Of a stretch of 64,000 nt of DNA, positions 1-8,765 are shown piece by piece. A program made the position numbers and the translations under genes. The notes beneath the pieces are model-generated. The model worked only from the letters and a program-made list of their open reading frames with translations. It was not told the DNA's origin and did not search any database. How positions within the stretch are numbered: the first letter of the stretch is position 1; each line of letters starts with the position of its first letter. The stretch is from a bacterium (lineage in GTDB: Bacteria; Electryoneota; RPQS01): positions 682,001 through 746,000 of the forward strand of contig JADJEH010000017.1 of NCBI GenBank assembly GCA_016702305.1. Reading direction: 5' to 3'.

Positions 1-1
1 T

Positions 2-784
2 GTGCGCAGCCGCAATCAGGAGTATTTCCTGCTCCTGGCGGCGGGATCAGGCGTGCTGTTTGCGTGCACATTCAGTCCGAATTTAGGCATGGCGCGCGAC
101 TGGGACGTAGTCGGCGCGGCGCTCTGGCCACTGCTGTTTTTCGGCGCGTGGCGGCTGGCGCAATTTGAGTTCGGTGACGTTGAACGCGCACGCTTGCAGG
201 CGGCACTGCTGGCGCTGACGGTCTTAATGGTTGTGCCCGCAGTGCTCGTGCAGACGCGTCCGGCCAGCGCGATCGAGCGGTTTCGAGCGCTCTTGGAGCT
301 GGATCGCTCGCGCTCGGCGTACGGCTGGGAAAATCTGGCGCTCTACTATCAGCGCGAGGGAGATTTGGAGCGCCGCGTGGAAGCGTGGAGCAACGCGGTC
401 GCTGTCGAACGCAATCCGCGCTACTTATACAATTTGGCTGAAGCGTTTAAGCTGTCGGGGCGCATCGTGGAAGCCGATACGATGGCCGTGGCCGCGGCAC
501 GGATGAATCCGGACTACGCGAGCAATCTATTCTACTACGTTGTGGCCCAGGCCAAGCGCGGTGATCTGCTGCGGGCGCGAGAGTTGGTGACGATTGCCCT
601 GGAGATTGATCCGCAAGTTGAATATGGTCCGCGCATGCGACAGTGGGTGGGGCGAGCCTGTGAAGTGGATTCTATCGCCAAACTCGGTGATATCGCGCGG
701 GCGCGCGAACTGCTGGCGGTCTATACCGCGCAGGATTCGAGCAACAGCTTTTGGCGGGAGTATGCGCTGACGCTCGGGAGGTAG
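2..784 (+). CDS. Membrane protein with C-terminal TPR-like repeats (5' truncated)
   Basis: The reading frame is open to the window edge, so the real start is probably upstream; the GTG at position 2 is only the first usable codon. The N-terminal ~85 residues contain about three hydrophobic segments and a FSPNLGMARDWD stretch. Residues ~90-260 are helical, with TPR-like repeats (ENLALYYQREGDLERRVEAW; RNPRYLYNLAEAFKLSGR). This layout fits the C-terminal end of a large inner-membrane glycosyltransferase or polymerase with TPR repeats, but the catalytic part is missing. No specific function can be assigned. Confidence 0.6.
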   Translation: MRSRNQEYFLLLAAGSGVLFACTFSPNLGMARDWDVVGAALWPLLFFGAWRLAQFEFGDVERARLQAALLALTVLMVVPAVLVQTRPASAIERFRALLELDRSRSAYGWENLALYYQREGDLERRVEAWSNAVAVERNPRYLYNLAEAFKLSGRIVEADTMAVAAARMNPDYASNLFYYVVAQAKRGDLLRARELVTIALEIDPQVEYGPRMRQWVGRACEVDSIAKLGDIARARELLAVYTAQDSSNSFWREYALTLGR

Positions 785-886
785 CCGGGCGACAGCGCGC
801 GACAAGACAAAGCCGCCCACCTCTTGCGAGGCATGCGCGGTTCGACCGTGCGAAATGCAAGTGTAAACTCGGTTGAAGAAAACAAG

Positions 887-911
887 AAGCCCCTACCGAA
901 GCAGGGGCTTT
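887..911 (+). terminator. Rho-independent terminator
   Basis: AAGCCCCT (887-894) pairs with AGGGGCTT (903-910) across an 8-nt loop and is followed by T. It lies about 100 bp after the stop of the TPR membrane-protein gene. Confidence 0.6.
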
Positions 912-1029
912 CATGCTTTCATCCGGCTGGGAGGAGACCGGATGATAGGGAGGCTTTGTTGATCGTTGCCGTCCGGCAACGGTACTAATATACTAACGCG
1001 TGACCCCCTGTGCAATAGGTTTCGCACTT

Positions 1030-1137
1030 GTGAAATCAGGACAAGACAGCAAAGTGATTGATTTCACGAAAATTTACGATTGCGCATGGAAAGCACAGAG
1101 GCATGGTGGGTCAAATGTAATGTGTGACATGGTCACA
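1030..1137. promoter_or_regulatory. Two palindromic elements in the gene-free convergent gap
   Basis: The gap 785-1206 between convergent genes holds GTGAAATCA (1030-1038) inverted as TGATTTCAC (1059-1067), and a perfect 15-bp palindrome TGTGACATGGTCACA (1123-1137). The palindrome resembles a CRP/FNR-family half-site pair with one base less spacing than the E. coli consensus. No gene start lies nearby in the expected orientation, so a role is uncertain. Confidence 0.25.
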
Positions 1138-1143
1138 AATGCA

Positions 1144-1171
1144 AAGCGGGCAGCCATTTGGCTGCCCGCTT
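1144..1171 (-). terminator. Terminator hairpin of the adjacent secreted-protein gene
   Basis: AAGCGGGCAGCC (1144-1155) and GGCTGCCCGCTT (1160-1171) form a perfect 12-bp stem with loop ATTT, 36 bp past the stop of the minus-strand gene 1207-2889. Confidence 0.7.
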
Positions 1172-1206
1172 GTCGTGCAATATTCAAGAAGGTATCCTGG
1201 CGACCA

Positions 1207-2889
1207 TTACTTCATCAACACGAGCTTCTGCGTGGAGACGAAGCTGCCTGCATGCAGTTGCGCGAAGTAGAGACCGCTGGGGAGACTGCTTGCTTCAAAG
1301 GTCATCGTGTGCGCACCGGCGGTCACTTGACCGTCGAGCAGCGTGGCGACTTCCTGGCCCAGCGAGTTGAAGACCTTCAACGTGGCGTTCGTCGTCGCAG
1401 GCACGTCGAAGCTGATCTGCGTGCTCGGGTTGAACGGATTCGGATAGGCCTGATGCAACGCATAGGCGGACGGAATAGCGGGCGCGTCGTTGGCATCGGT
1501 CGTGGCCGTGAAGGTAACCGTACCGGTTCCGCTTTCGGTGCCGAAGCCGCCGACGCGAATCAGGTAGGAAACGCCGCTCGTGATATTGAACGTCAAACGC
1601 GACGTAAAGCCACCGCATCCAGCGCCATCATCGTTGCAGCCGAGGAAATCGTCGTTCGTCGTCGGGCAGGCCGGAGCGCTGCCGGTGCCGTCGGAATAGA
1701 CGGCCATACGGGTATCAAAATCAGCCTGATCACAGGTCGAGACTTCCAACACGCCTGTACCCGGTGCCGTGTAAAGGAACCAGATGTCGGGACCGAAGGC
1801 GACGCCGAAGCCTTCGTTGCACGAAGCGGGCAGTGCGGCGATGCTCGCGTCTACCGTGGCTTCAGCCGTCGAGAAGGCATAGTCGCCGGCAGTGACTTCC
1901 AGCGGAGAGTCACAGTCATCGTTGGTTTCAGCTTCAGGAGCCAACAGGGCGTCCACCATGACGGTGTCACCTTCAACAACGGTGATGTTGGGTACGGTCA
2001 GCGACGTGTAGCCGTCCTTGGTGAAGGTAATTGAATAGGTTCCGGCAGGCGCACTGAAGACGTAGTTGCCCGAGGCATCGGTCGTTCCGCCGCCACCCGC
2101 GCCCGAAACGGTCACGCCAGCCAGCGGATCGCCCGACACGTCGTCGAGCACGAGACCAGCGACGTGGCCGACAGCACCAGCCGTACCTTCGAGCACGACG
2201 TCGTCAATCTTAAAGACAAACATGTCCACCGAAATGTAGTGGAACGCAATGTAGAACGGCGCGCCCGCAAAGGCGGAAAGGTCTTCCGTGTACTCGGTCC
2301 ATGCCTGCGGCACACCGGAGTGCGTCGCCACCAGGTTCGTGAAGTTCGCCGGAGCATTGCCAGTGGTCGAAACGCGCACTTCGAACGATTCCGGGTAGAT
2401 GGGGTCTTGCGTGGACGCCCAGTAGTTCAGCGTGATCGTGCCCGTGAGGTTCTGCTGCGGCAGGATCAGCCAGTCGTTGTTGGCCACCGCGCCGTTGTTG
2501 TAGGCATTCGCGACGGACTTGGTGCCGGTGTGAGCAGGCCACAAGCCGCCCTGGCCCTGCTGATTCAAGACGATCCAGCGCGAGAAGCCCTCGAACTCGG
2601 GAACGGGGCAAGCCGCGTTGTCTACGTCCACCTGCGTCCAGCCGGTCGGCAGATCGCCGGTATCATAGGCTTCAAAGCCCTCCGAGATGATGATCTCGTC
2701 GAGCGATCCGGGGCGGCGCGAGCCGACCGCGGGAAGCTGGTAGTCTGACGCACCGCTGAAAGCCGGGCTCTCGATGACGCCGTTCTTGCCGATCAGACCC
2801 GCGACGGGGCCCTTCACCTGGCTCGCGAACGCCGTGCCGATGAGCAGCAGGCAGGCCGCCAGAACAAATAGTTTTGTCAATCTGTGCAT
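1207..2889 (-). CDS. Secreted adhesin-like protein: choice-of-anchor J, carboxypeptidase-regulatory-like, sorting domain
   Basis: A 560-residue protein starting with a signal peptide (KLFVLAACLLLIGTAFAS). Residues ~67-235 look like a cleaved-adhesin/choice-of-anchor J beta-sandwich (EGFEAYDTGDLPTGWTQ ... NDWLILPQQNL). Residues ~243-316 are a carboxypeptidase-regulatory-like fold (GLVLDDVSGDPLAGVTVSG). Residues ~320-465 are a Cys-containing beta domain typical of extracellular proteins. Residues ~475-560 form the C-terminal sorting domain (AYPNPFNPSTQISFDVP ... GLYFAQL ... KLVLMK). The protein is presumably exported by Sec and anchored or released by a type-IX-like or related FCB sorting system. 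The ligand is unknown. Confidence 0.88.
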   Translation of the reverse strand: MHRLTKLFVLAACLLLIGTAFASQVKGPVAGLIGKNGVIESPAFSGASDYQLPAVGSRRPGSLDEIIISEGFEAYDTGDLPTGWTQVDVDNAACPVPEFEGFSRWIVLNQQGQGGLWPAHTGTKSVANAYNNGAVANNDWLILPQQNLTGTITLNYWASTQDPIYPESFEVRVSTTGNAPANFTNLVATHSGVPQAWTEYTEDLSAFAGAPFYIAFHYISVDMFVFKIDDVVLEGTAGAVGHVAGLVLDDVSGDPLAGVTVSGAGGGGTTDASGNYVFSAPAGTYSITFTKDGYTSLTVPNITVVEGDTVMVDALLAPEAETNDDCDSPLEVTAGDYAFSTAEATVDASIAALPASCNEGFGVAFGPDIWFLYTAPGTGVLEVSTCDQADFDTRMAVYSDGTGSAPACPTTNDDFLGCNDDGAGCGGFTSRLTFNITSGVSYLIRVGGFGTESGTGTVTFTATTDANDAPAIPSAYALHQAYPNPFNPSTQISFDVPATTNATLKVFNSLGQEVATLLDGQVTAGAHTMTFEASSLPSGLYFAQLHAGSFVSTQKLVLMK

Positions 2890-3018
2890 GTGTGTGTCTC
2901 TCTTCTTAGTGGGAATCCGCCCGCCCGGGGTGCGGGTAAGGATAAAAAAAGGTTTCTGATGATGCAGGCGAACCCGCGACGGTCTTCGGCATGACGACCG
3001 GTTTTGGCGGGTCCCGCC

Positions 3019-4683
3019 TTACTTCAATAAGACGAGTTTGATCGTCTGCTGTTGCGAGGCCGAGAGTGCGCGGGCGAAGTACACGCCGCTGGAGGCTTCG
3101 AGGGCCGTCCAATGAAACTCATGGCGGCCGCCGCTTAACTTGCCGTCATACAGCGTGGCGACCAAACGCCCGGTCACATCAAAGACCTCGAGCGAGTAGT
3201 CCCCGGTCTGCGCGACATCGAGCGTCAGCGCGGTGCTGGGATTAAACGGATTGGGATACGCCGGACGCAAGGCAAAGGCTTCAGGTAACAGGGCATCATG
3301 CTCAGCGGCGGCAACCGGAAGCGCAAAGTGCAGCGTAAAGTTCTGCAGCGTGCCCGTGTCGCCCACGCCGTAGTCATCAGCCGAGAACGTCCACGTCCCT
3401 TGCGGGGAACGATTGTCAAACAGGGACAGCGCTTCGTAAGGCCGGAACGAACCGGTGAACGGACCTTCGCCGTCGGCATAGGATTGCGCGGCCTCGTCAT
3501 CGAAGCGGCAGTTGACCATGTTATCGCCGCGATCCGGCAGCGTGTCGCCGAAGCTGAACAGCGTGATCGAATCGCCCGCCGGATGCACCAACGCGAAACG
3601 CAGTTCGGTAATCCACGAACTCGCACAGTTGACGGTGACATCCAAATCCATAATGGGCGGCGCGAGGGGCACATTTAATTCGACTTCAACGCGCGCCTGA
3701 TCGGCAATCGGTCGGGCCGGGCCGGGGTAGATAACGTCGCATGTGCCCGAATCCGCGATCATGATCGCATCCACGACGGTCGGATTGACACCATCCACGA
3801 CGACGGGGGTAATCCAGAGCGAATCGTAGGTTGCGGCGCGGACTAACATCGCGTAGCTGCCGGGCGCCAGGCGGGTGAAGCCGTAGGTGCCGTTGGCTGC
3901 GGTCGTAGTCAGTGCAATCGTGTCCACCAGCGCGAGGTCTTGCACGACGACGGACGCACCGCCCAGCGGCAGTCCGCAGGTGGAGCTGGTGATCGTGCCG
4001 CGCAGAACCTGGACGCCGTTAATTTCAAGCTGGAAGGCCTCGAGCAGACCTTCATCGCCGAGGAAATTGTCGTGCACGACCAAGCGCCACTCGCCGTACG
4101 CATTATGGCCTACGAACAAGCTGTCCATACTGCGCAACGGTTTATAGACGCCCGTGAAGGGCGGCAGTCCATGGTAGATGCTGTCGCGGGCTTCATCGTC
4201 AAACCACGTGTCCGTCATGTTGACGATGTCATCGCCGGGGAAGAGGTCGAGCAATAGCGCTTGCGCCACAGAGGGAATCAGCGTGTCCTGCCAGGTTGAA
4301 TCCCAGCGCCACGTCGTGTCGGTGACCCAGAGCGTATCGCGCCGCACGAAGAAGCTGTCCAATACCGTGGTGTCGCGTTCGAGCCAAATCGTCAGGTCGC
4401 GCACCCACGGATGCGTGAGCGTCATGCCCACGTCCACGTCCTCGACATTGTACGAGTCGGGCACGATAATCGTGGCCACGGTGATGTGCAAGTCCTCAAT
4501 CGGCAGCGGCAGGCCGGGCGCGGAATACAGCGAGTCGAGCGCCTGATGGGGCCAGCGCACGAGCGACTGTTGCGGGCGCGTCGCGCCAAAATGCTTCCGC
4601 GGTTCCGGCTGTGTCGCCCACAGGGAACTGATCAGAAGCAAGGCGGCAAGGACGGCGGGAAGGCTATTCTTTGGTAAGGTCAA
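3019..4683 (-). CDS. Secreted protein with two P-domain-like modules and a C-terminal sorting domain
   Basis: I chose the TTG at 4683 because it gives a compact signal peptide (MTLPKNSLPAVLAALLLISS). An ATG at 4728 in the same frame would add 15 polar residues and overlap the upstream acetyltransferase gene by 65 bp. Two modules resemble the proprotein-convertase P domain: NVEDVDVGMTLTHPWVRDL ... GEWRLVVHDNFLGDEGLL and MDLDVTVNCASSWITELRF ... GTWTFSADDYGVGDTGTL. They flank a carboxypeptidase-regulatory-like domain (LRGTITSSTCGLPLGGASV). The C-terminus has AYPNPFNPSTALTLDV and ends KLVLLK. Start of translation may be coupled to the acetyltransferase stop at 4664. Confidence 0.85.
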   Translation of the reverse strand: MTLPKNSLPAVLAALLLISSLWATQPEPRKHFGATRPQQSLVRWPHQALDSLYSAPGLPLPIEDLHITVATIIVPDSYNVEDVDVGMTLTHPWVRDLTIWLERDTTVLDSFFVRRDTLWVTDTTWRWDSTWQDTLIPSVAQALLLDLFPGDDIVNMTDTWFDDEARDSIYHGLPPFTGVYKPLRSMDSLFVGHNAYGEWRLVVHDNFLGDEGLLEAFQLEINGVQVLRGTITSSTCGLPLGGASVVVQDLALVDTIALTTTAANGTYGFTRLAPGSYAMLVRAATYDSLWITPVVVDGVNPTVVDAIMIADSGTCDVIYPGPARPIADQARVEVELNVPLAPPIMDLDVTVNCASSWITELRFALVHPAGDSITLFSFGDTLPDRGDNMVNCRFDDEAAQSYADGEGPFTGSFRPYEALSLFDNRSPQGTWTFSADDYGVGDTGTLQNFTLHFALPVAAAEHDALLPEAFALRPAYPNPFNPSTALTLDVAQTGDYSLEVFDVTGRLVATLYDGKLSGGRHEFHWTALEASSGVYFARALSASQQQTIKLVLLK

Positions 4684-5122
4684 TCGAGTAGTACACACGG
4701 CCGGCGGATTCGGCCTTGTAATAGTCAAAGAGGTACTGTGCGACCATGTTCATGGTTTCGACGGTGCAGTCAATGTGCGTGTATTTGTGCTTCTTCGCCC
4801 AGCGGATCGCATGGTCGAAGAGCTGCCGCCCGAAACCCTTCTCGCGCTGGTTGACCCGCACGAACAGATCGAGAATTGTGGGGATGCGCTGCGCTTCGAG
4901 CGTCGAGGGCGTGAGGTACATGAGCAGAAAGCCGACTGGCACTCCGCTCGACGTATAGCCGATAATCACATGGCCCAGCCGGTCATTCTCCAGAATCTCA
5001 CGGAGATATTCTGTGTTGATGTCTTCCGCGAGGGCTTCGAATTCTTCGCCGTCAGCTTGGTATTCGGCGATCAGCTCGAGCAGCTGAGGTAGGTCCGCAA
5101 TTTTTGCGGTGCTAACAATCAT
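4664..5122 (-). CDS. GNAT-family N-acetyltransferase
   Basis: A 152-residue single-domain protein of normal GNAT length. The acetyl-CoA-binding signature R/Q-x-x-G-x-G/A is visible as QREKGFGRQL after the conserved beta strand ILDLFVRVN. The substrate cannot be predicted. Its 3' end overlaps the start region of the following secreted-protein gene, so the two are likely co-transcribed. Confidence 0.85.
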   Translation of the reverse strand: MIVSTAKIADLPQLLELIAEYQADGEEFEALAEDINTEYLREILENDRLGHVIIGYTSSGVPVGFLLMYLTPSTLEAQRIPTILDLFVRVNQREKGFGRQLFDHAIRWAKKHKYTHIDCTVETMNMVAQYLFDYYKAESAGRVYYSIDLTKE

Positions 5123-5273
5123 GAAGTGGGTGAAACGGGAAAAGTACGTTGTTCGCGCCCCGATACCGCTCCTCTTTCAGCATCGGTCCCCGGGCACAGG
5201 CCCGAAGCAAGTCTATCACAAAGCGAACATTATGCCAACTTACGGTATTTTCTGCAATTTCGCCACACTCCAG

Positions 5274-6476
5274 TTAATTTAGATTTTCCAATAAGATAGC
5301 CTGACCCTGTCCGACCCCAACACAGAGACTGGCGACACCCCAACGGGTACCGGCGTCCCGCATAGAGCGTGCAAGGGTGCCTAATATGCGCGCCCCGGAC
5401 ATCCCCAGAGGGTGGCCGATGGCAATGGCTCCGCCCTTGGGGTTAACACGGTCTATGTGCGGATCCAGTTCCGCCACCACGGCCAGGACTTGCACGGCGA
5501 ACGCCTCGTTGATCTCCCATAGGCCGATTTCGAAGCGTGTCAGGCCCGTGCGGGAGAGCAGCTTTTCGACAGCATTGACGGGGCCGATGCCCATGATGCG
5601 CGGATCAACCCCGGCGGACGCCGTTCCCGCGATACGGGCCAGCGGCTTGAGGTTGTGTTCTTTGACAAACTGCTCGGAGCAGATTAAGAGCGCCGCGGCG
5701 CCGTCGTTCAAACTCGATGAATTGCCCGCCGTGACCGTGCCGCCCTTGCGGAACGCGGGTTTCAGCGAGGCCAGTTTTTCCAGCGTGGTATCACCGCGCG
5801 GCCCTTCGTCGCGGTCGAGCACGAGTGGATCACCCTTCCTTTGCGGGATCTCCACCGGAATAATTTCGTCCTTGAACAGACCGCGTTCGTGTGCGGTGAC
5901 GGCTTTCTGATGCGATTCGAGCGCGAATTGGTCCTGAAGTTCGCGCGCGATGTTCCACTTCTCGTAAATATTCTCGGCCGTCTCGCCCATGCTCTCGAGT
6001 GGGAACAGCTCTTTGAGCGCGGGATTCGGGTAGCGCCAGCCGAGCGTTGTGTCCCAGGCCGTGAGATTACCGAAGGCGAAGCCGTTGTCGAGCTTGGGCA
6101 CGGAGAACGGTGCACGGGTCATGGACTCCACTCCCCCTGCAATGTAGCAATGTCCTTCACCGGATGCAATGGCACGATAAGCGCATGCTGCGGCTTCCAG
6201 CCCCGATGCGCATAGACGGTTGATCGTCACGGCGGGTACGGAGTGCGGAAAGCCCGCCAGCAGCACGGCCATGCGCGCGACGTTGCGATTGTCTTCGCCG
6301 GCTTGATTCGCGCAGCCCAGATAGACTTCGTCAATCAAACCGGGATCGAGCCGGTTGCGTTCGGCGATCTTTTTCAGTACCAGCGCGGCCATGTCGTCGG
6401 GCCGGACTGATTTCAGGATTCCATTGTGTTTGCCAACCGGCGTGCGGAGGGCGTCAACGAGATAGACTGGGGGCAT
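5274..6476 (-). CDS. Acetyl-CoA acyltransferase (thiolase)
   Basis: A 400-residue protein of standard thiolase length. The acyl-accepting Cys is C89 ([12 protein letters not shown]). The C-terminal catalytic pair is H355 ([16 protein letters not shown]) and C385 ([11 protein letters not shown]). These residues define degradative or biosynthetic thiolases of the FadA/AtoB/PcaF superfamily, which cleave 3-ketoacyl-CoA or condense acetyl-CoA. The sequence style is nearer the beta-ketoadipyl-CoA/acetyl-CoA acyltransferase group, but no other beta-oxidation genes are adjacent to decide the substrate. Confidence 0.92.
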   Translation of the reverse strand: MPPVYLVDALRTPVGKHNGILKSVRPDDMAALVLKKIAERNRLDPGLIDEVYLGCANQAGEDNRNVARMAVLLAGFPHSVPAVTINRLCASGLEAAACAYRAIASGEGHCYIAGGVESMTRAPFSVPKLDNGFAFGNLTAWDTTLGWRYPNPALKELFPLESMGETAENIYEKWNIARELQDQFALESHQKAVTAHERGLFKDEIIPVEIPQRKGDPLVLDRDEGPRGDTTLEKLASLKPAFRKGGTVTAGNSSSLNDGAAALLICSEQFVKEHNLKPLARIAGTASAGVDPRIMGIGPVNAVEKLLSRTGLTRFEIGLWEINEAFAVQVLAVVAELDPHIDRVNPKGGAIAIGHPLGMSGARILGTLARSMRDAGTRWGVASLCVGVGQGQAILLENLN

Positions 6477-6579
6477 GCGAAGAATTGAAATTAGAAATTG
6501 GAAATTTGAAAAGCGGACGTTGGTGCGCCGAGCGGGGATTTAGTGCGTTCGTGCGGTTCCCCGCCGGAATCTGAAACGC

Positions 6580-7431
6580 TTAGCCTTTGGGCAAATTCGG
6601 GGGCGTGACGCCTTTGGAAAACTGCTCTTTCAGTGAGGTCAGGTTCTCCTCCATGTTACCCGCCTTGTGCAGCATGTTGTGGCAGTTTGAACAAACACAC
6701 AACAAGTCGGATACTGTCGTGACTCGCACCTCACCAGTAGAAATGGGATTCAGGTGATGTACCTCAATGAATCCACGGCCAATATCGCCGTAAATGGTAT
6801 GGAAATCGAAACCACAAATCTCACAAAAGAGTCGCGAGTGTTTCGCCTCAAACTGTCTCTTCTTTTCTTTGACGAGACGCGCATCCCGCTCGTAGTAAAG
6901 GTGGCTTCGCAGCTTCTGCGTTCCTTCCTTTGCTTGGAACTCAAGGTTTGGGTCCGATAAGGAGTCTTGCAAATTCCAGAGGTTGCGCAACTCTTTAGCT
7001 ATGTTGGCATCATCTTCCCGGAAGGAAGTCCCTGTCTTTTGCCGTATCGCGAGAAGATTGCATAAGACGGGATGCGTACTTAGAACCATCTCGTCAATAA
7101 GCACGGCACCACGCGGCGCAAACTGAACTACACGCAGTCCAGTATGGAAGTCTGCGCTATAACTGTTGTCGAGCCAGTACTCTTTGCCAAAGCTGACAGG
7201 ATGGTCGAAGTTCTCAGTTTTGGGTAACTCCGCGACTATGCACCGAGCAAGTATTCCACGCGGCCCACCAGTCTTGCCCCGAGCACGCCAAAGGTATGCC
7301 TCGTCTCCAATTCGAATTTCGCGGACATGTTTGCCAATCTTTACGCTCCAATAGATGTAGTCGCAGTCCGCGAGATACTGGTCGACATCATACGTGTCGG
7401 GGTTGGCTTGGAAAAACCAGACGTTTTGCAT
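6580..7431 (-). CDS. EVE domain-HNH endonuclease (candidate modification-dependent restriction enzyme)
   Basis: A 283-residue protein. Residues 1-~140 fit an EVE/PUA-like modified-base reader (MQNVWFFQANPDTYDVDQYL, YWSVKIGKHVREIRIGDEAYLW begins the fold). Residues ~195-265 are an HNH nuclease: CEICGFDF, then EVHHLNPIS, then CSNCHNMLH, giving the Zn-binding CxxC pairs and the catalytic His. EVE-HNH fusions are known as type IV-like enzymes that cut DNA carrying modified cytosine. The gene stands alone with no methyltransferase beside it, consistent with that type. It is separated by 7 bp from the patatin fragment. Confidence 0.85.
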   Translation of the reverse strand: MQNVWFFQANPDTYDVDQYLADCDYIYWSVKIGKHVREIRIGDEAYLWRARGKTGGPRGILARCIVAELPKTENFDHPVSFGKEYWLDNSYSADFHTGLRVVQFAPRGAVLIDEMVLSTHPVLCNLLAIRQKTGTSFREDDANIAKELRNLWNLQDSLSDPNLEFQAKEGTQKLRSHLYYERDARLVKEKKRQFEAKHSRLFCEICGFDFHTIYGDIGRGFIEVHHLNPISTGEVRVTTVSDLLCVCSNCHNMLHKAGNMEENLTSLKEQFSKGVTPPNLPKG

Positions 7432-7437
7432 CTATGC

Positions 7438-7806
7438 TTATCTTCCCAGCTTCGGCACGTCGTCGTTGAAGTGGACGACTTCTAAGAGATAGTCGTCCTT
7501 GTTCTTCAGGAAGTCGGCCATGCGACGGCGGCCGAGTTTCAGACCGGATTTGACGGCGTCTTTGTCGAAGGTGCGCGCGCTGTCGGAGAATTGGCCCATC
7601 TCGGACTTGCTCGGGCCGATGACATAGGCGTCCACCAGCGAATAGCGCTCTTTGTAATCCTGGAACGCGGAAGCAATCTCAGGACTCGTGGATACACAGG
7701 ATCGGTTGAGTCGGCCGAGAATATCGTTGATTAACACAGCGCGCTCGTAGTCTTCGCGGTCCGTGTTGTCCACAAACAGCGTCAACGTCCGCTCAAGCAC
7801 ACTCAC
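7438..7806 (-). CDS. C-terminal part of a patatin-like phospholipase, split by a frameshift
   Basis: Its ATG overlaps the stop of the patatin ORF. Read in this frame, the coding sequence continues upstream of the ATG into the patatin region as DAGPFERVVSVLERTLTLF, directly after ASAFPRP of the patatin frame. One base deleted near 7825 would fuse both into one ~375-residue protein. The segment alone (122 residues, alpha-helical, charged) has no catalytic motif. Confidence 0.7.
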   Translation of the reverse strand: MSVLERTLTLFVDNTDREDYERAVLINDILGRLNRSCVSTSPEIASAFQDYKERYSLVDAYVIGPSKSEMGQFSDSARTFDKDAVKSGLKLGRRRMADFLKNKDDYLLEVVHFNDDVPKLGR

Positions 7807-8549
7807 GACGCGCTCAAACGGCCCGGCATCGGGCGCGGGAAAGCCGACGCACGCAGGATATGCAATTCAAGCGGCTGCGGCGACAGCATGCGCTCCGCGC
7901 GGGCTTTGCGCTGCTCGTTGAACTGTTTAAATACGCGGCGCAACGGCGTCACATCAGTCACGCCGCCGTCCACGAAATAGAAAATCGGCGGAAAGACAAT
8001 CGGAATCGCCGCCGAGGCCATGACCGCATCCACCGCACTCCTGCCGCGCGGCGGGGCATTCAGCGCCATCTCCGTAAACTCGCCAGTCTGCAACTGTACC
8101 GCGCCGACGCAGACATTGTCGGGCCATTTCTTGTGGCCGAGGTGTTTGTGCAGCAGTTTGCGCAGCGGCGAGGTATCGTAGACCGAGGCCTGCTTGCGCA
8201 GCATGGCCACCGCCAAGTCGCCGTGCAGGTTCTTGCCCAACAGCTTTCGCACGCTGACGGTCAGCGCACCGGTAGCCGCATGAGGAATGTAGACCGAGGC
8301 GTTGGCCGAGATTTCCGACTCCCACAGCGTCGCCAGCCGCGCGGCGTTGGGTGCCTGCGCGATCTTACTGGTTTCCAAAGAGCCATCGGAGGTGCCGAAG
8401 AGCTGCGCGACATTCAATCCGCCCACGGAGACGCCGTACCCGCCGTTGTAAGGCTGGCCGCCGCGCTCAAAGTACTCGGCGAGCATCCCGGCCTGATAGG
8501 AGCCGTAGGCACCGCCGCCCTGCATGGCGAGTAGGAGATAGGGGTTCAT
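7803..8549 (-). CDS. Patatin-like phospholipase, N-terminal catalytic part
   Basis: Patatin hallmarks are in order: oxyanion-hole glycines (MQGGGAYGSYQAG, residues ~9-21), nucleophile elbow G-x-S-x-G (GVSVGGLN, ~39-46) and the Asp of the D-G-G/A motif (FVDGGVTD, ~192-199). It is predicted to hydrolyse acyl esters of membrane lipids. The frame ends after LRASAFPRPMPGRLSAS, where the +1 frame carries the natural continuation, so the 3' end is broken by an indel. Confidence 0.85.
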   Translation of the reverse strand: MNPYLLLAMQGGGAYGSYQAGMLAEYFERGGQPYNGGYGVSVGGLNVAQLFGTSDGSLETSKIAQAPNAARLATLWESEISANASVYIPHAATGALTVSVRKLLGKNLHGDLAVAMLRKQASVYDTSPLRKLLHKHLGHKKWPDNVCVGAVQLQTGEFTEMALNAPPRGRSAVDAVMASAAIPIVFPPIFYFVDGGVTDVTPLRRVFKQFNEQRKARAERMLSPQPLELHILRASAFPRPMPGRLSAS

Positions 8550-8584
8550 GGGGGGGAGGGGGATATGAAGTCAGTGGTCAGACT

Positions 8585-8765
8585 TCAGCGCGAGGCGTCT
8601 AAAGCGAACGTCAGGGGGATTTCCGGGTCGCCGTCGGGGAGGCGGTACATGTCGGGGCCGGCCTCAACCAAATGCGGATAGGGTTTGTAACAGAGTAGCG
8701 GATACTCTTCAAAATTATGTACCGCGAGCCCGGCGCGCTTCAAACTGCGAAAGACATCGGCGGAC
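8585..8765 (-). CDS. C-terminal segment of the class I methyltransferase, out of frame
   Basis: Only the part below about 8765 is meaningful: SADVFRSLKRAGLAVHNFEE followed by a YRLPDGDPEIPLTFALDA tail. This is the usual C-terminal end of this SAM-dependent methyltransferase family, and it should follow TREWQWS of the upstream frame. The open frame continues further upstream to 8896, but that part is antisense-like shadow of the methyltransferase frame. Confidence 0.6.

Noticed and set aside
1000..2034. 344-codon plus-strand open frame
   Set aside because: It lies antisense to the clearly coding secreted protein 1207-2889 and has no domain or ribosome site; a shadow of high-GC codon use.
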